From NCBI GenBank assembly GCA_025056735.1, contig JANWVR010000029.1:1-36963 (forward strand): 36,963 bases of DNA. Direction: 5' to 3'. The notes beneath the pieces were generated by a model. That model had not been told where the DNA came from and did no database searches. It worked only from the letters and a program-made list of their open reading frames with translations. Source of the stretch: Saprospiraceae bacterium (lineage in GTDB: Bacteria > Bacteroidota > Bacteroidia > Chitinophagales > Saprospiraceae). Positions 15,127 through 23,780 of the stretch are shown here, in pieces (the stretch's first letter is position 1; each line of letters begins with the position of its first letter). A program made the position numbers and the translations under genes.

Positions 15127-16413
15127 ATGCGTGTTGAACTTTCCTATGTATCTCCGCAAGAGGCGCTGTCGGTCATTCAGTCGGGCCAGCGCGTGTACAT
15201 CCACGGCGGCGCCTGTACCCCCACTTCGATGCTGCGCCATCTGGCCGAGCGGCGCCACGAGCTGCGCAATGTAGAGCTAGTTTTTATTAGCCTGTATGGC
15301 GAGGTAGCAGTAGCACAGCCCGAATGCGCAGAAGCATTTCATCTGAATGCCATGTTCGTTTCGGAGCCTGTGCGCAGGGCGGTTAACGAAGGCCACGGAG
15401 ACTATATTCCCGTGTTTCTGAGCGAGATACCCGAGTTGTTCAAACAGGGTATTCTGGCAATTGATGTGGCTATCATACAGGTATCGCCGCCCGACCGCCA
15501 CGGCTATTGCTCGCTGGGACCATCGGTGGACATCGCGCGCTCTGCAGTGAATACCGCAAAATACGTCATCGCCCAGGTGAATCCGCAGATGCCGCGTACG
15601 CACGGCGATAGCCTCATACACGCTTCGCGCTTCCACTGCGCTGTATGGTTAGAAGAACCTTTACACGAGGCCCAATTCGGCGCCCGCGTCGGTCCTGAAG
15701 AGCGCCGCATTGGCGAACACATCGCCGGGCTTATTGAAGACCGTAGCACTCTGCAAATGGGCATCGGCGCCATCCCCGACGCTGTACTCAGCTGCCTAAC
15801 CAACCACAAAGACCTCGGCGTACACACCGAAATGTTCTCCGACGGCCTAATCCCGCTATTCGAGAGCGACGTCATCAACAACAAGTACAAGGCCGTGCAT
15901 CCCAACAAAACGGTAACCGGTTTTGCCGTCGGCTCTCGCGCCCTGTACGATTACGTGGACGACAACCCAGCCATCGTCTTTCTGGACATTGACTACGTAA
16001 ACGAACCGCACGTCATCCGCCGCAACCCGCGCGTGGTGGCCATCAATGCGGCCATTGAGGTGGATCTCACTGGCCAGGTCTGCGCCGACTCTATTGGCAC
16101 GAAGCAGTATTCAGGCGTGGGCGGACAAATGGACTTCATGCGCGGTGCAGCGCTAAGCCAGGGCGGTAAGCCCATTATTGCCCTGACGTCGCGCACGGCT
16201 AATGGCGTTCCGCGTATCGTGCCCTACCTGAAGACGGGCGCCGGCGTGGTTACCACCCGAGCGCATGTGCACTATGTGGTTACGGAATACGGCGTAGCCT
16301 ATTTATTTGGCAAAAACCTGCGCCAACGCGCCCGAGCGCTCATCGAAATTGCGCATCCCGACGACCGCGAAATGCTCGAGCGGGCGTGTTTTGAGCGCTT
16401 CCGACATTTGTGA
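15127..16413 (+). CDS. Acetyl-CoA hydrolase / CoA-transferase family protein
   Basis: The 428-residue protein belongs to the class I CoA-transferase group that includes 4-hydroxybutyrate CoA-transferase and acetyl-CoA hydrolase. GIGAIP (212-217) is the GxGxxP CoA-binding motif. Glu235 in GVHTEMFSDG is the expected nucleophile that forms the glutamyl-CoA intermediate. GGQMDFMRGA and the TEYGVAYLFGKNLRQRARALI tail are family features. It moves CoA between short carboxylic acids, or hydrolyses acyl-CoA; which acid cannot be read from sequence. The next gene begins only 23 nt after the stop, or overlaps it by 4 nt with the alternative GTG start, so the two probably form an operon. Confidence 0.9.
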   Translation: MRVELSYVSPQEALSVIQSGQRVYIHGGACTPTSMLRHLAERRHELRNVELVFISLYGEVAVAQPECAEAFHLNAMFVSEPVRRAVNEGHGDYIPVFLSEIPELFKQGILAIDVAIIQVSPPDRHGYCSLGPSVDIARSAVNTAKYVIAQVNPQMPRTHGDSLIHASRFHCAVWLEEPLHEAQFGARVGPEERRIGEHIAGLIEDRSTLQMGIGAIPDAVLSCLTNHKDLGVHTEMFSDGLIPLFESDVINNKYKAVHPNKTVTGFAVGSRALYDYVDDNPAIVFLDIDYVNEPHVIRRNPRVVAINAAIEVDLTGQVCADSIGTKQYSGVGGQMDFMRGAALSQGGKPIIALTSRTANGVPRIVPYLKTGAGVVTTRAHVHYVVTEYGVAYLFGKNLRQRARALIEIAHPDDREMLERACFERFRHL

Positions 16414-16436
16414 GCAATAACGTAAAGCATTGTGTT

Positions 16437-17258
16437 ATGGGCAAGAGGCTATTTTCGCAAAAAACGGTGCTCATCACCGGCAGCGGTAGCGGCATTGGCC
16501 GGGCCACAGCGCAAGCCTTTGGAGAGGCGGGCGCCTCGGTCATGCTCAATGGCCGAAACGAAGAAAAACTGCAGCGCGCCTGCGAACACCTGCGCCAGTT
16601 GGGCATCGAGGCCGACTACTTCGTGGCCGATGTGCAGCAATACGACCAGTGCCAGGCGTTGGTAGAACGCACGCTGGAGCGCTTCGGGCGCTTAGACGTG
16701 GCCATAGCGAATGCCAGCTCGAGCCAACGCTCTGAATTTGTACGCACCGACCCCGCTATTTTTCGGCATGTGCTGGACTCGAACATCCTGGCGCCGGCCT
16801 ATACCGCCCATGCGGCGCTGCCGGCACTGATGGAGACTCGCGGTAGCCTCATCTTAGTAGGCTCACTGGCTGGCCTGATTGGCCTGCCGACCAGTGCGGC
16901 CTACTCAGCGGGCAAAATGGCCCTGACGGCCTTTGCCCAAAGCCTGCGCACAGAGGTGGCCGCAGCGGGCGTGCACGTGGGCATCGTTTACGTGGGCTTC
17001 ACGCGCAACGACCCCGAGAAGCGGGTGTTCGACCCAGAGGGCCGCTTAGTTCCCGTAGCGCCACGCGAGGGCCGCTTGCAACAGACCCAGGAAGAGGTGG
17101 CACACGCATTTGTGCGCATGGCGCATCGGCGCCAGCGGCGCGCAGTACTGTCGCCGTTGGGCAAATTACTTTGGACGCTCAACGCCATCAGCCCAACGCT
17201 GGCCGAGCAGGGCGTGCGCTGGTCGTATCGGCGTTTTCCGCACATGTATCACGGATAG
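16437..17258 (+). CDS. Short-chain dehydrogenase/reductase (SDR)
   Basis: The protein is about 273 residues. It has the NAD(P)-binding motif TGSGSGIG (TGxxxGxG) near the N-terminus, a variant of NNAG (IANASS), a catalytic Ser in LVGSLAG, and YSAGK (YxxxK). The product is therefore an NAD(P)-dependent alcohol/ketone oxidoreductase of unknown substrate. I chose ATG 16437 (MGKRLFSQKTVLITG). A GTG at 16410 would overlap the upstream stop by 4 nt and add nine residues, and cannot be excluded. Its 3' end overlaps the convergent moeA stop by 10 nt. Co-transcription with the CoA-transferase suggests short-chain or hydroxy-acid metabolism. Confidence 0.88.
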   Translation: MGKRLFSQKTVLITGSGSGIGRATAQAFGEAGASVMLNGRNEEKLQRACEHLRQLGIEADYFVADVQQYDQCQALVERTLERFGRLDVAIANASSSQRSEFVRTDPAIFRHVLDSNILAPAYTAHAALPALMETRGSLILVGSLAGLIGLPTSAAYSAGKMALTAFAQSLRTEVAAAGVHVGIVYVGFTRNDPEKRVFDPEGRLVPVAPREGRLQQTQEEVAHAFVRMAHRRQRRAVLSPLGKLLWTLNAISPTLAEQGVRWSYRRFPHMYHG

Positions 17259-18442
17259 GGCCAAAGCGGGAAAACCTCGCCAGACTCAAAGTGGTCGCGT
17301 CCGCGCGGCAGTTCTATAAAAGCGTCGGCCTCGTGCAGGTTGGCTAAGTCGCCGCTGCCATGCCCAGGTTGTGGGTGCGCCCAGAGTGCACCCTGACGAT
17401 TTTCCACACGGACGGGTACGAACCACGTCAGGTCGGGCCTGAACTCAAGCGACTCCGCTAAGAATGCCCACTGAGCAGGTGCCTTATTAGCGCCGCTGGC
17501 CCGGCGCACCCAGGGCAAGGCATAGCGCACCGTGCACATGAACGCAGATACCGGATTGCCCGGCAGCGCAAATACCGCCCCGCCCTGTGGCGTGCGGGCG
17601 AAGAGAAAAGGTTTGCCTGGCCGCTGAGTTACCTTGTGGAACACCACTTCTGCCCTACCCTCACGCAGCACGTCGGGCACAACATCGCGCTTGCCCGCCG
17701 AAACGCCTCCTGTGATGAAAACCAAAGCGTGTTCGCGCAGGGCCGGCAACAAAACAGCACGCAGGTCGGCAATGTCGTCGGCACAGCGCTGATGAACGCT
17801 CGACGCCACCCAGGGCTTGAGCAGCGCCTCTATGGCCCAGGGATTCGACAAGCGTATTTGCCAGGGCAAGGGCGCATCTTCCACATCGGCCAACTCGTCG
17901 CCGGTAGCTATGATGATTGCTGTCGGCCGGCGCGTAACGCGTACACGGCTGTGGCCCACCGTGGCCAAAAGCGCCATTTGCGCTGCACCCAACACGACGC
18001 CTGGCTCCAGCAAGACGTCGCCCTGGCGGCGGTCTTTGCCCTGAGCATGCACGTTTTGGCCGGGCCGCACCTCCTTGGCCACTATCGTGGCTTGACCTTC
18101 CGAAAAAGTTACCTGCTCGTAGGGCACAACAGTGTCGGCGCCTTCGGGCAACACGCCGCCCGTAGCCACCTCCCAACACCGCTCCAAACCACCTAACGGC
18201 TGCGGCGGCGCACCCGCCGGAATCTGGCCCGACACTGCAAAAACGCGACGCCCGGCCTCCCAGGCGGGGTATGCAATGGCAATGCCATCCATCGAAACGC
18301 GCGCAAACGGCGGGAAATCGCGGTCGGCGCACACCTGCTCGCGCAAAACCCGCCCCATCGCCTGCGCCAAGGGAACCTCTTCTACTTCCCAAAGCGGCGT
18401 GTGGGCCGCCAGCTGTTCGTCGGCTTGTTGCACACTAATCAT
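17249..18442 (-). CDS. moeA: Molybdopterin molybdenumtransferase MoeA
   Basis: The 397-residue protein inserts molybdate into adenylated molybdopterin, the last step to Mo-cofactor. Family signatures appear in order: FPPFARVSMDGIA (43-55), TGGVLPEGADTVVPYEQ (about 94-110), IIIATGDEL, VFITGGVSAGKRDVV, RPGKPFLFA and ALPGNPVSAF. It is divergent from mobA with a 43-bp spacer, which groups two steps of cofactor synthesis. The final codons overlap the convergent SDR gene by 10 nt (17249-17258). No other mo genes or molybdoenzymes are in the window. Confidence 0.95.
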   Translation of the reverse strand: MISVQQADEQLAAHTPLWEVEEVPLAQAMGRVLREQVCADRDFPPFARVSMDGIAIAYPAWEAGRRVFAVSGQIPAGAPPQPLGGLERCWEVATGGVLPEGADTVVPYEQVTFSEGQATIVAKEVRPGQNVHAQGKDRRQGDVLLEPGVVLGAAQMALLATVGHSRVRVTRRPTAIIIATGDELADVEDAPLPWQIRLSNPWAIEALLKPWVASSVHQRCADDIADLRAVLLPALREHALVFITGGVSAGKRDVVPDVLREGRAEVVFHKVTQRPGKPFLFARTPQGGAVFALPGNPVSAFMCTVRYALPWVRRASGANKAPAQWAFLAESLEFRPDLTWFVPVRVENRQGALWAHPQPGHGSGDLANLHEADAFIELPRGRDHFESGEVFPLWPYP

Positions 18443-18467
18443 GGCAATACGTGGCAGGTAGAATGCC

Positions 18468-18475
18468 TATTTTTG
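18468..18475 (+). promoter_or_regulatory. -7 box (TATTTTTG) of mobA
   Basis: An exact TAnnTTTG match lies in the 43-bp moeA/mobA spacer and ends 10 nt before the mobA ATG, giving a leader of only a few nucleotides. No -33 box is evident. Confidence 0.5.
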
Positions 18476-18485
18476 GGCGAAAAAT

Positions 18486-19103
18486 ATGGACACTTCCGCG
18501 ACGCTCGACATTCCACCGCTGAAGGGCCTGGTCCTGGCCGGTGGGCGCTCCACACGCATGGGACAGGACAAAGGGCTGATGCTGTGGCACGGCCGGCCGC
18601 AGCGGCTGCATTTAGTCGCCTTGTTGGAAGAGGTGGGCATCCCTGCCTACCTTTCTTGCCGGCCCGAACAGGCCGCTGAATTGGCCGGATATCGGCTTGT
18701 TGTAGACCGTCTGCCCGATGCCGGCCCGCTGGGCGCGCTATACTCAGCCTTTTGCCAGGAGCCCCAAACGGCGTGGCTGGCAGTGGCTTGCGATATGCCG
18801 CTAATAGATGCGGAAGCCATTCGGCATTTAATCGCTCAGCGGCGCCCCGAAAGCGGTGGGACGGCCTACCACGCTCCAGCCTTCGACGACGGCTCGCCCG
18901 ACCCGCTGTTCGCCATTTGGGAACCCATCGCCTTCAATACCATATGCCAGCGAATACAGGCTGGTCAACGATGTGCGCGCAAAGCCCTCCAGGCTGCTGG
19001 CGCGCATATCGTCGAAAACCCACGCCCAGAGGTGCTCGCTAACGCCAACACGCCGCAAGAGGCCCTGCAAATGCTCCAACGACTGGGGCACACAACTTCC
19101 TGA
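18486..19103 (+). CDS. mobA: Molybdenum cofactor guanylyltransferase MobA-like
   Basis: The 205-residue nucleotidyltransferase has the MobA signature LVLAGGRSTRMGQDKGLMLWHGRP (about residues 15-38), GPLGALYSAF and VACDMPLI, the metal-binding aspartate segment. It attaches GMP from GTP to Mo-molybdopterin to form the bis-MGD cofactor. MobA-like proteins that use CTP (MocA) share this fold, but the divergent moeA neighbour supports a molybdenum role. The presence of mobA implies at least one DMSO-reductase-family molybdoenzyme elsewhere in the genome. Confidence 0.88.
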   Translation: MDTSATLDIPPLKGLVLAGGRSTRMGQDKGLMLWHGRPQRLHLVALLEEVGIPAYLSCRPEQAAELAGYRLVVDRLPDAGPLGALYSAFCQEPQTAWLAVACDMPLIDAEAIRHLIAQRRPESGGTAYHAPAFDDGSPDPLFAIWEPIAFNTICQRIQAGQRCARKALQAAGAHIVENPRPEVLANANTPQEALQMLQRLGHTTS

Positions 19104-19254
19104 GACGCTTCAGGCGGCTAAGGCTTTTCATCCTAAGACCATGGGCGGGTCCATCGTTCAAACTGCCACAACGGTTGCACAAGGGCCGCCGTCGAGAAAG
19201 CGCCGACGCATATAGAAAGCGCCCTTACTTTGCAGCTTTCAAATCGGATAAGAC

Positions 19255-20544
19255 ATGTGGCGACAAGCATTTTTGATGTTCCTCCTGGCGTTTGGGGCAA
19301 CTGCCTGGGCGCAAGGCCCTTCTCGGAAGGTCAATGAAACGGCGCTCCCGCGGCCAGTGGTTTTTGTGCATGGTTTTCTGGCCTCTGGCGACACATGGAC
19401 GCGCTTTTACAGTGACTTTGTCCGCGCTGGTTACCCGCCAGAGCGCCTGTATGCCCACGACTGGAACACCCTGAACCAGGCAGCCGACCATGTGAAGGCC
19501 TTAGACGAAGCCATTGACTCCGTGCTGGCGCGTACAGGCGCCCGCCAGGCCGACCTCATCGGCCATTCTGCTGGCGGCGGTCTGGCTTACCGCTATCTGG
19601 CCGACTCGACGCGCGCCGCTAAGGTGGCCCGCTATGTGCACATTGGTAGCGCGCGCCAGAAGCAACCGGCCGGCCCCGGCGGCCGTACGCCTACGCTCAA
19701 CCTATGGTCGGACGGCGACCGCGTAACCGCTGCGGGCGGCGGCGATATCGAAGGCGCCACCAACCGCATGCTGCCTGGCTTAGACCATTATCAGGTGGCC
19801 ACGCACCCCAATGCTTTTCGCGAAGTGTACCGCTTCCTCAACGACTCACTGCCGCGGCTGCGGCCCATAGCCTCCAAAACATCGCTATCCATCGGCGGGC
19901 GCGCCGTCTTTTTTGGCGACAACAAGCCGGCCTCGGAGGGGTCTATCGAACTCTATTACACGGACCCCCGTACAGGCCAACGCCTCTCTGAGCAACCCGC
20001 CGCCCAGACCCAAGCCGACGCCCAGGGGCGCTGGCACCTCGAAAATGTGCGCCCTAAAACACCTGCAGAATTGGTACTGCGTGCTTCGCAGAGCGCTCGA
20101 CCGGTGCACTATTTCTTCGCCGGCTTTGAGCAGCCCAACCCATTGGTTTATCTGCGTGCGCTGCCTACGGGCGCCAGCATGACGGCCATGTTGCTGGCCG
20201 GCCTTCCCGATACGTCGGCGCAAAGCGTCATAAGCATCTACGTCTCCCATCAGGCCGTCCAGGCCGAACGCGACACCCTGACTATTGACGGACTGACGCT
20301 CTCTACTTTAACGCTGGCCCCGCCCGAAAAGACGGCCATCTCGTTTTTCCTCTTCGACGAAAACGGCAACGGCCGTACCGACGGCACGGCGCTCAACCGC
20401 TTTGCGCGCTTTCCGTTCCTGAACGGGGCCGATGCTTTTTTCTCGCCCGACGATGGCGCACCTGTAGAGGTATATTTCAACGGCCAGCGCCAACGGGTGC
20501 GCAAGATTCCTTCCAACCAGGGGGTGCAGGTGATCGTATTTTAA
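19255..20544 (+). CDS. Secreted alpha/beta-hydrolase, lipase/esterase-like, with C-terminal beta domain
   Basis: The 429-residue protein has a signal peptide (FLMFLLAFGATAWAQ, cut near 20). The alpha/beta-hydrolase part contains the oxyanion segment VVFVHGFLASGDTW (about 35-48) and the nucleophile elbow GHSAGG (Ser105). A probable acid is Asp153 or Asp155 (LWSDGDRVT) and the histidine is His178 or His184 (GLDHYQVATH). The C-terminal 220 residues are beta-rich with no second catalytic motif. An FDENGNGRTDG stretch near 360-372 resembles a calcium-binding DxNxNGxxD loop. This layout resembles bacterial class I.2-like or polyester-hydrolase lipases; the substrate is unproven. It converges on the TonB receptor gene. 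Confidence 0.82.
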   Translation: MWRQAFLMFLLAFGATAWAQGPSRKVNETALPRPVVFVHGFLASGDTWTRFYSDFVRAGYPPERLYAHDWNTLNQAADHVKALDEAIDSVLARTGARQADLIGHSAGGGLAYRYLADSTRAAKVARYVHIGSARQKQPAGPGGRTPTLNLWSDGDRVTAAGGGDIEGATNRMLPGLDHYQVATHPNAFREVYRFLNDSLPRLRPIASKTSLSIGGRAVFFGDNKPASEGSIELYYTDPRTGQRLSEQPAAQTQADAQGRWHLENVRPKTPAELVLRASQSARPVHYFFAGFEQPNPLVYLRALPTGASMTAMLLAGLPDTSAQSVISIYVSHQAVQAERDTLTIDGLTLSTLTLAPPEKTAISFFLFDENGNGRTDGTALNRFARFPFLNGADAFFSPDDGAPVEVYFNGQRQRVRKIPSNQGVQVIVF

Positions 20545-20649
20545 GATTTGGCAGAGGCAGAGCAACGCTTTAAGCAAGATGGGGAGCCGCCATCGAATTT
20601 TTCTTCCTTGTATTAAAAGCGGAAGACTGCAATGGGCGGGTAAAGAGCG

Positions 20650-22725
20650 CTATTGTTTCCATTCCCAGAGCATGCCGGCAAAAAGGGTGCGCCCGGCGGC
20701 GGGCTCGAAGAAGCGTCCGGCGGCAGCATTGGGTCGGATGTGATGAAAGTATGCCGCCTGGTTAGCATTGTCGGCTCCGGCGAAGACTTCGAGGGTGTGT
20801 CGCTGTCTACAGTGTCGGTATCCGACGCGAATTTGCAAGAGCGTTACGGGCGCTATGAGGGTCTGGTTGGCGTCGTCGGCAAAGTAATCGCCCAAATAGC
20901 GCACTTGTGCCCGGGCGAACCAGCCGCGGTCAGCGCCGTAACGCACATCGAGTAGGCCCCAGTGCTGCGGGAGGGCAGGCAGTCGGTTTCCGTCAAAATT
21001 GCCTGCTGGCGTGCTGTAACGGACGTACCGGAATGCTGCTGACGTCCAGGTCAGTTCAGCGGCCAATGTGGGTGTAGGGCGAGTGATCAGCGTAAGTTCG
21101 AGGCCGGCGCGTTGTGTTTGTCCGGCATTTTGATAGTAAAGACGCCCGGGCGTTTGCGGGCGTTCAAAAGGGGTGAGTTCGTCGTATGTAGTGGCCCAGA
21201 AGAGGGTGGCGTTAGCTTGAAAGGGTTTCTTCGGGTTGGTTTGCAGCCCGATTTCCCAGGTTTGGGTGCGCTGTGGGCGTAGGTTGGGGTGGAAGCCGCC
21301 GGTGCCGTAGGGGTTGTTGCTCAGCTCGCCCAGGGTAGGGGTCTCGAAGTGGGTAGCCCAGTTAGCGCGCATTTGTAGGCGATCGCCCAGGGAGCCCGTT
21401 AGGCCAGCCCAGGGGCTGAGGCGTGCATAGGTGCTGCGGCCCGATTGGTCGCCATCGGCTGAGTAGTTATCGGCGGCACAGAGCCAGACCCTATCGGCGC
21501 GCAATCCGGCGCTGAGACTCCACCGAGGATGCACTCGCCATTGGGCAGCGGCGAAGAGACCCGTGGCGACAAAGGTTTCTATTTGGTCGAGTTCCAGCGA
21601 GCCGCGTTGACCGTTGAGGTTATCAAAGCGTTGGCGGTCGTCGCGCTGATAGTCAAAGTCAAGGCCGGCAGAAATCGTTATGTACCGGATTATCCAGTGG
21701 TGTTGCGCGCCTGTTCCGGCGGCGAAGCGTCGCAAGCGCACCTGGCCGCCGCGCTGGAAGGGCAGGCGGTTTTCTAAGTTTCGGCGCAGGGCATATGCGC
21801 GGGCAGAGGAGGAGTGGCCACTTTTCCAGGCTTTTTCAACGACGAGTCCCGCGCGTCCCTGGGCCACGCTTTCGCCAGCGTTGAAGCGTGTGTTGGTGGG
21901 GTGTGCGGCACGTCGGTTGGCGGCCGTTTGTTCGGCGGTGAGGGCGCCAGGGTCATCGGCCTGAGGGCTGCGGGCGTAGTTGAGCAGCAGGCGCAGGCGG
22001 AGAGTGGAGTCATGCGAGGGCCATTCCCATCGGGCGTTGAGCAAGGCAGCGCGCATAGCTGAATGCTCGCGGTAGCCGTTCAGGCGCTGATGGGTCAGTG
22101 CGACGCGCAGACCGTGTCGCCCGAGGCGACGGCTACCCGAGACATGCGCCTGTAAAAGCCCCCAAGAGCCGGCAATCGTGCGCAAACGCAGCGTCGGGAC
22201 GTTGCTAACACCGTCCGTGTGCAGGCTGATGACGCCACCAGAGGCGTTGCCGTACAGGCCGCCAGAGGAGCCGCGCAGCACTTCAATGCGCTCTACAACA
22301 GCTAGATCGAGGTTGTCTACCTGGCCTTGCCCATCGGGGGCAGACTCGGGGATGCCGTCGAGCAGCAGCCGGATGCCGCGTATGCCAAAGGCCGAACGCG
22401 CTCCAAAGCCGCGAATGGCAATGCGAATGTCCTGAGCGAAGTTGGCCTCGCCCGACAGCCATACGCCCGGAACAGCGGCCAAACTTTCGCGCAGGGTCAG
22501 CTGCGGCTCTGCCCGACGCAGCCAGTCGCCCTGAAGCGTCGAAACCGACAAAGGCGCGCGACCCGGCAGAGTAGGCATGCGCACCACTGAGATCGTTACT
22601 CCCCGCAGCGTATCTTCGCGCAGGGTGTCGGCTACCATGGCCTGAAAAGGTCCCAGGCAAATGCCCGCTGAGGGCTTTAGTAGCATCGCACCCAATATCA
22701 AGAGACAACACGAGCTCACTCGCAT
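20650..22725 (-). CDS. TonB-dependent outer-membrane receptor
   Basis: The protein is about 691 residues with an N-terminal signal sequence (MRVSSCCLLILGAMLL). The plug domain runs about 50-180: TLRESLAAVPGVWL, IRIAIRGFGARSAFGIRGIRLLLDGIP and VERIEVLRGSSGGLYGNASGGVI. A long beta-barrel follows with alternating polar and aromatic strands, ending in an aromatic strand (TLFAGMLWEWKQ). It imports a large scarce ligand such as an iron-siderophore complex or vitamin using TonB energy. No SusD-like partner follows and no carboxypeptidase-like N-domain is present, so glycan uptake is less likely. ATG 22725 was preferred over a GTG at 22743 because the signal peptide then starts cleanly. Confidence 0.9.
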   Translation of the reverse strand: MRVSSCCLLILGAMLLKPSAGICLGPFQAMVADTLREDTLRGVTISVVRMPTLPGRAPLSVSTLQGDWLRRAEPQLTLRESLAAVPGVWLSGEANFAQDIRIAIRGFGARSAFGIRGIRLLLDGIPESAPDGQGQVDNLDLAVVERIEVLRGSSGGLYGNASGGVISLHTDGVSNVPTLRLRTIAGSWGLLQAHVSGSRRLGRHGLRVALTHQRLNGYREHSAMRAALLNARWEWPSHDSTLRLRLLLNYARSPQADDPGALTAEQTAANRRAAHPTNTRFNAGESVAQGRAGLVVEKAWKSGHSSSARAYALRRNLENRLPFQRGGQVRLRRFAAGTGAQHHWIIRYITISAGLDFDYQRDDRQRFDNLNGQRGSLELDQIETFVATGLFAAAQWRVHPRWSLSAGLRADRVWLCAADNYSADGDQSGRSTYARLSPWAGLTGSLGDRLQMRANWATHFETPTLGELSNNPYGTGGFHPNLRPQRTQTWEIGLQTNPKKPFQANATLFWATTYDELTPFERPQTPGRLYYQNAGQTQRAGLELTLITRPTPTLAAELTWTSAAFRYVRYSTPAGNFDGNRLPALPQHWGLLDVRYGADRGWFARAQVRYLGDYFADDANQTLIAPVTLLQIRVGYRHCRQRHTLEVFAGADNANQAAYFHHIRPNAAAGRFFEPAAGRTLFAGMLWEWKQ

Positions 22726-22790
22726 AGCGCGGCAAGTTCGCACAAAGCCGCCCTACCTTCGCTCGAAAAAAAACGACCACTCGTTTTTCT

Positions 22791-23675
22791 ATGCCTCAAC
22801 ACCCTATTTTACTCATCACCGGCGCAAACGGCCAACTGGGCCGCTGCTTCGAGGCTCTGAGTCACCAGTATCTTCCGTGGACTTTCGTGCTGGCCAACAC
22901 CCAGGCGCTCGACATTACCAACCGCCGTGCTGTTCGTCGTTTTTTTGAAAAACACCGGCCCAACTGGTGCCTCAACTGTGCCGCTTACACGGCGGTAGAT
23001 CGCGCCGAAAGCGAACCTGAGCAAGCACAACGCGTCAACGCGCTCGGGCCGCGCCATCTGGCCGAAACCTGCGCTCAAATGGGCTGCGCGCTCATCCATT
23101 TTTCCACGGACTATGTCTATCACGGCCGACATTATCTGCCCATTCGGGAGGATGCTCCTACGCGCCCGCGCAGCGTGTATGCCCGCACCAAGCTAGCCGG
23201 CGACCGGGCTGTGCTGCGCCATTGCCCTGAAAAAGGCATGATCATCCGCACTTCTTGGCTGTACTCCCCCTATGGCCATAACTTTGCTCACACGATCGCA
23301 CGCTTGGGGCGCGAGCGCTCAGAGCTGCGCGTGGTATTCGATCAAATAGGCACGCCCACCTATGCGCCGCATCTGGCAGAAGCCGTTCTAAGCATCATCG
23401 AGCGCGTCCATACGCAAAACGCGCCCGTAAATGTCGCCGGCATCTGGCACTACTCCAACGAGGGCGTCTGCAGCTGGTATGATTTTGCCCAAACCATTGC
23501 CGACCTCAAACAACTGGCTTGCCGCATCACTCCCATTCGCTCCGAAGAGTACCCCACCGCAGCCGTGCGGCCACCTTTTAGCGTCTTAGATAAAGCCAAA
23601 ATTAAGACCGCATTTGCCATAGAAATACCGCATTGGCGAAGAGGTGCCGAGCAGTGGGCGATGCAAACAACCTGA
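22791..23675 (+). CDS. rfbD: dTDP-4-dehydrorhamnose reductase RfbD/RmlD
   Basis: The 294-residue extended-SDR enzyme catalyses the last step of dTDP-L-rhamnose synthesis for surface polysaccharide. Motifs: GANGQLG (NADPH-binding), NCAAYTAVDRAE, IHFSTDYVYHG, the catalytic YxxxK in SVYARTKLAGD, RTSWLYSPYGHNF and the C-terminal SVLDKAK. rmlA, rmlB and rmlC are not in the window. It is divergent from the TonB receptor (65-bp spacer) and followed 105 bp later by the double-AAA gene on the same strand. Confidence 0.94.
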   Translation: MPQHPILLITGANGQLGRCFEALSHQYLPWTFVLANTQALDITNRRAVRRFFEKHRPNWCLNCAAYTAVDRAESEPEQAQRVNALGPRHLAETCAQMGCALIHFSTDYVYHGRHYLPIREDAPTRPRSVYARTKLAGDRAVLRHCPEKGMIIRTSWLYSPYGHNFAHTIARLGRERSELRVVFDQIGTPTYAPHLAEAVLSIIERVHTQNAPVNVAGIWHYSNEGVCSWYDFAQTIADLKQLACRITPIRSEEYPTAAVRPPFSVLDKAKIKTAFAIEIPHWRRGAEQWAMQTT

Positions 23676-23780
23676 TTATCGAAAACACTGCGCATCTTTC
23701 CGTCCATCTTTCGTTATTTTGCCGAACTTTCCGTTTCTATACCCTCCGAAGACCCATTCCACTCAAGCACACCTTGCAAT

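Noticed and set aside
19721-19745. GTAACCGC followed by GGGCGGC in the lipase gene, resembling the hairpin repeat
   Set aside because: It is inside a well-supported coding region (DRVTAAGGGD), lacks the ninth base and has only a weak stem; probably chance.
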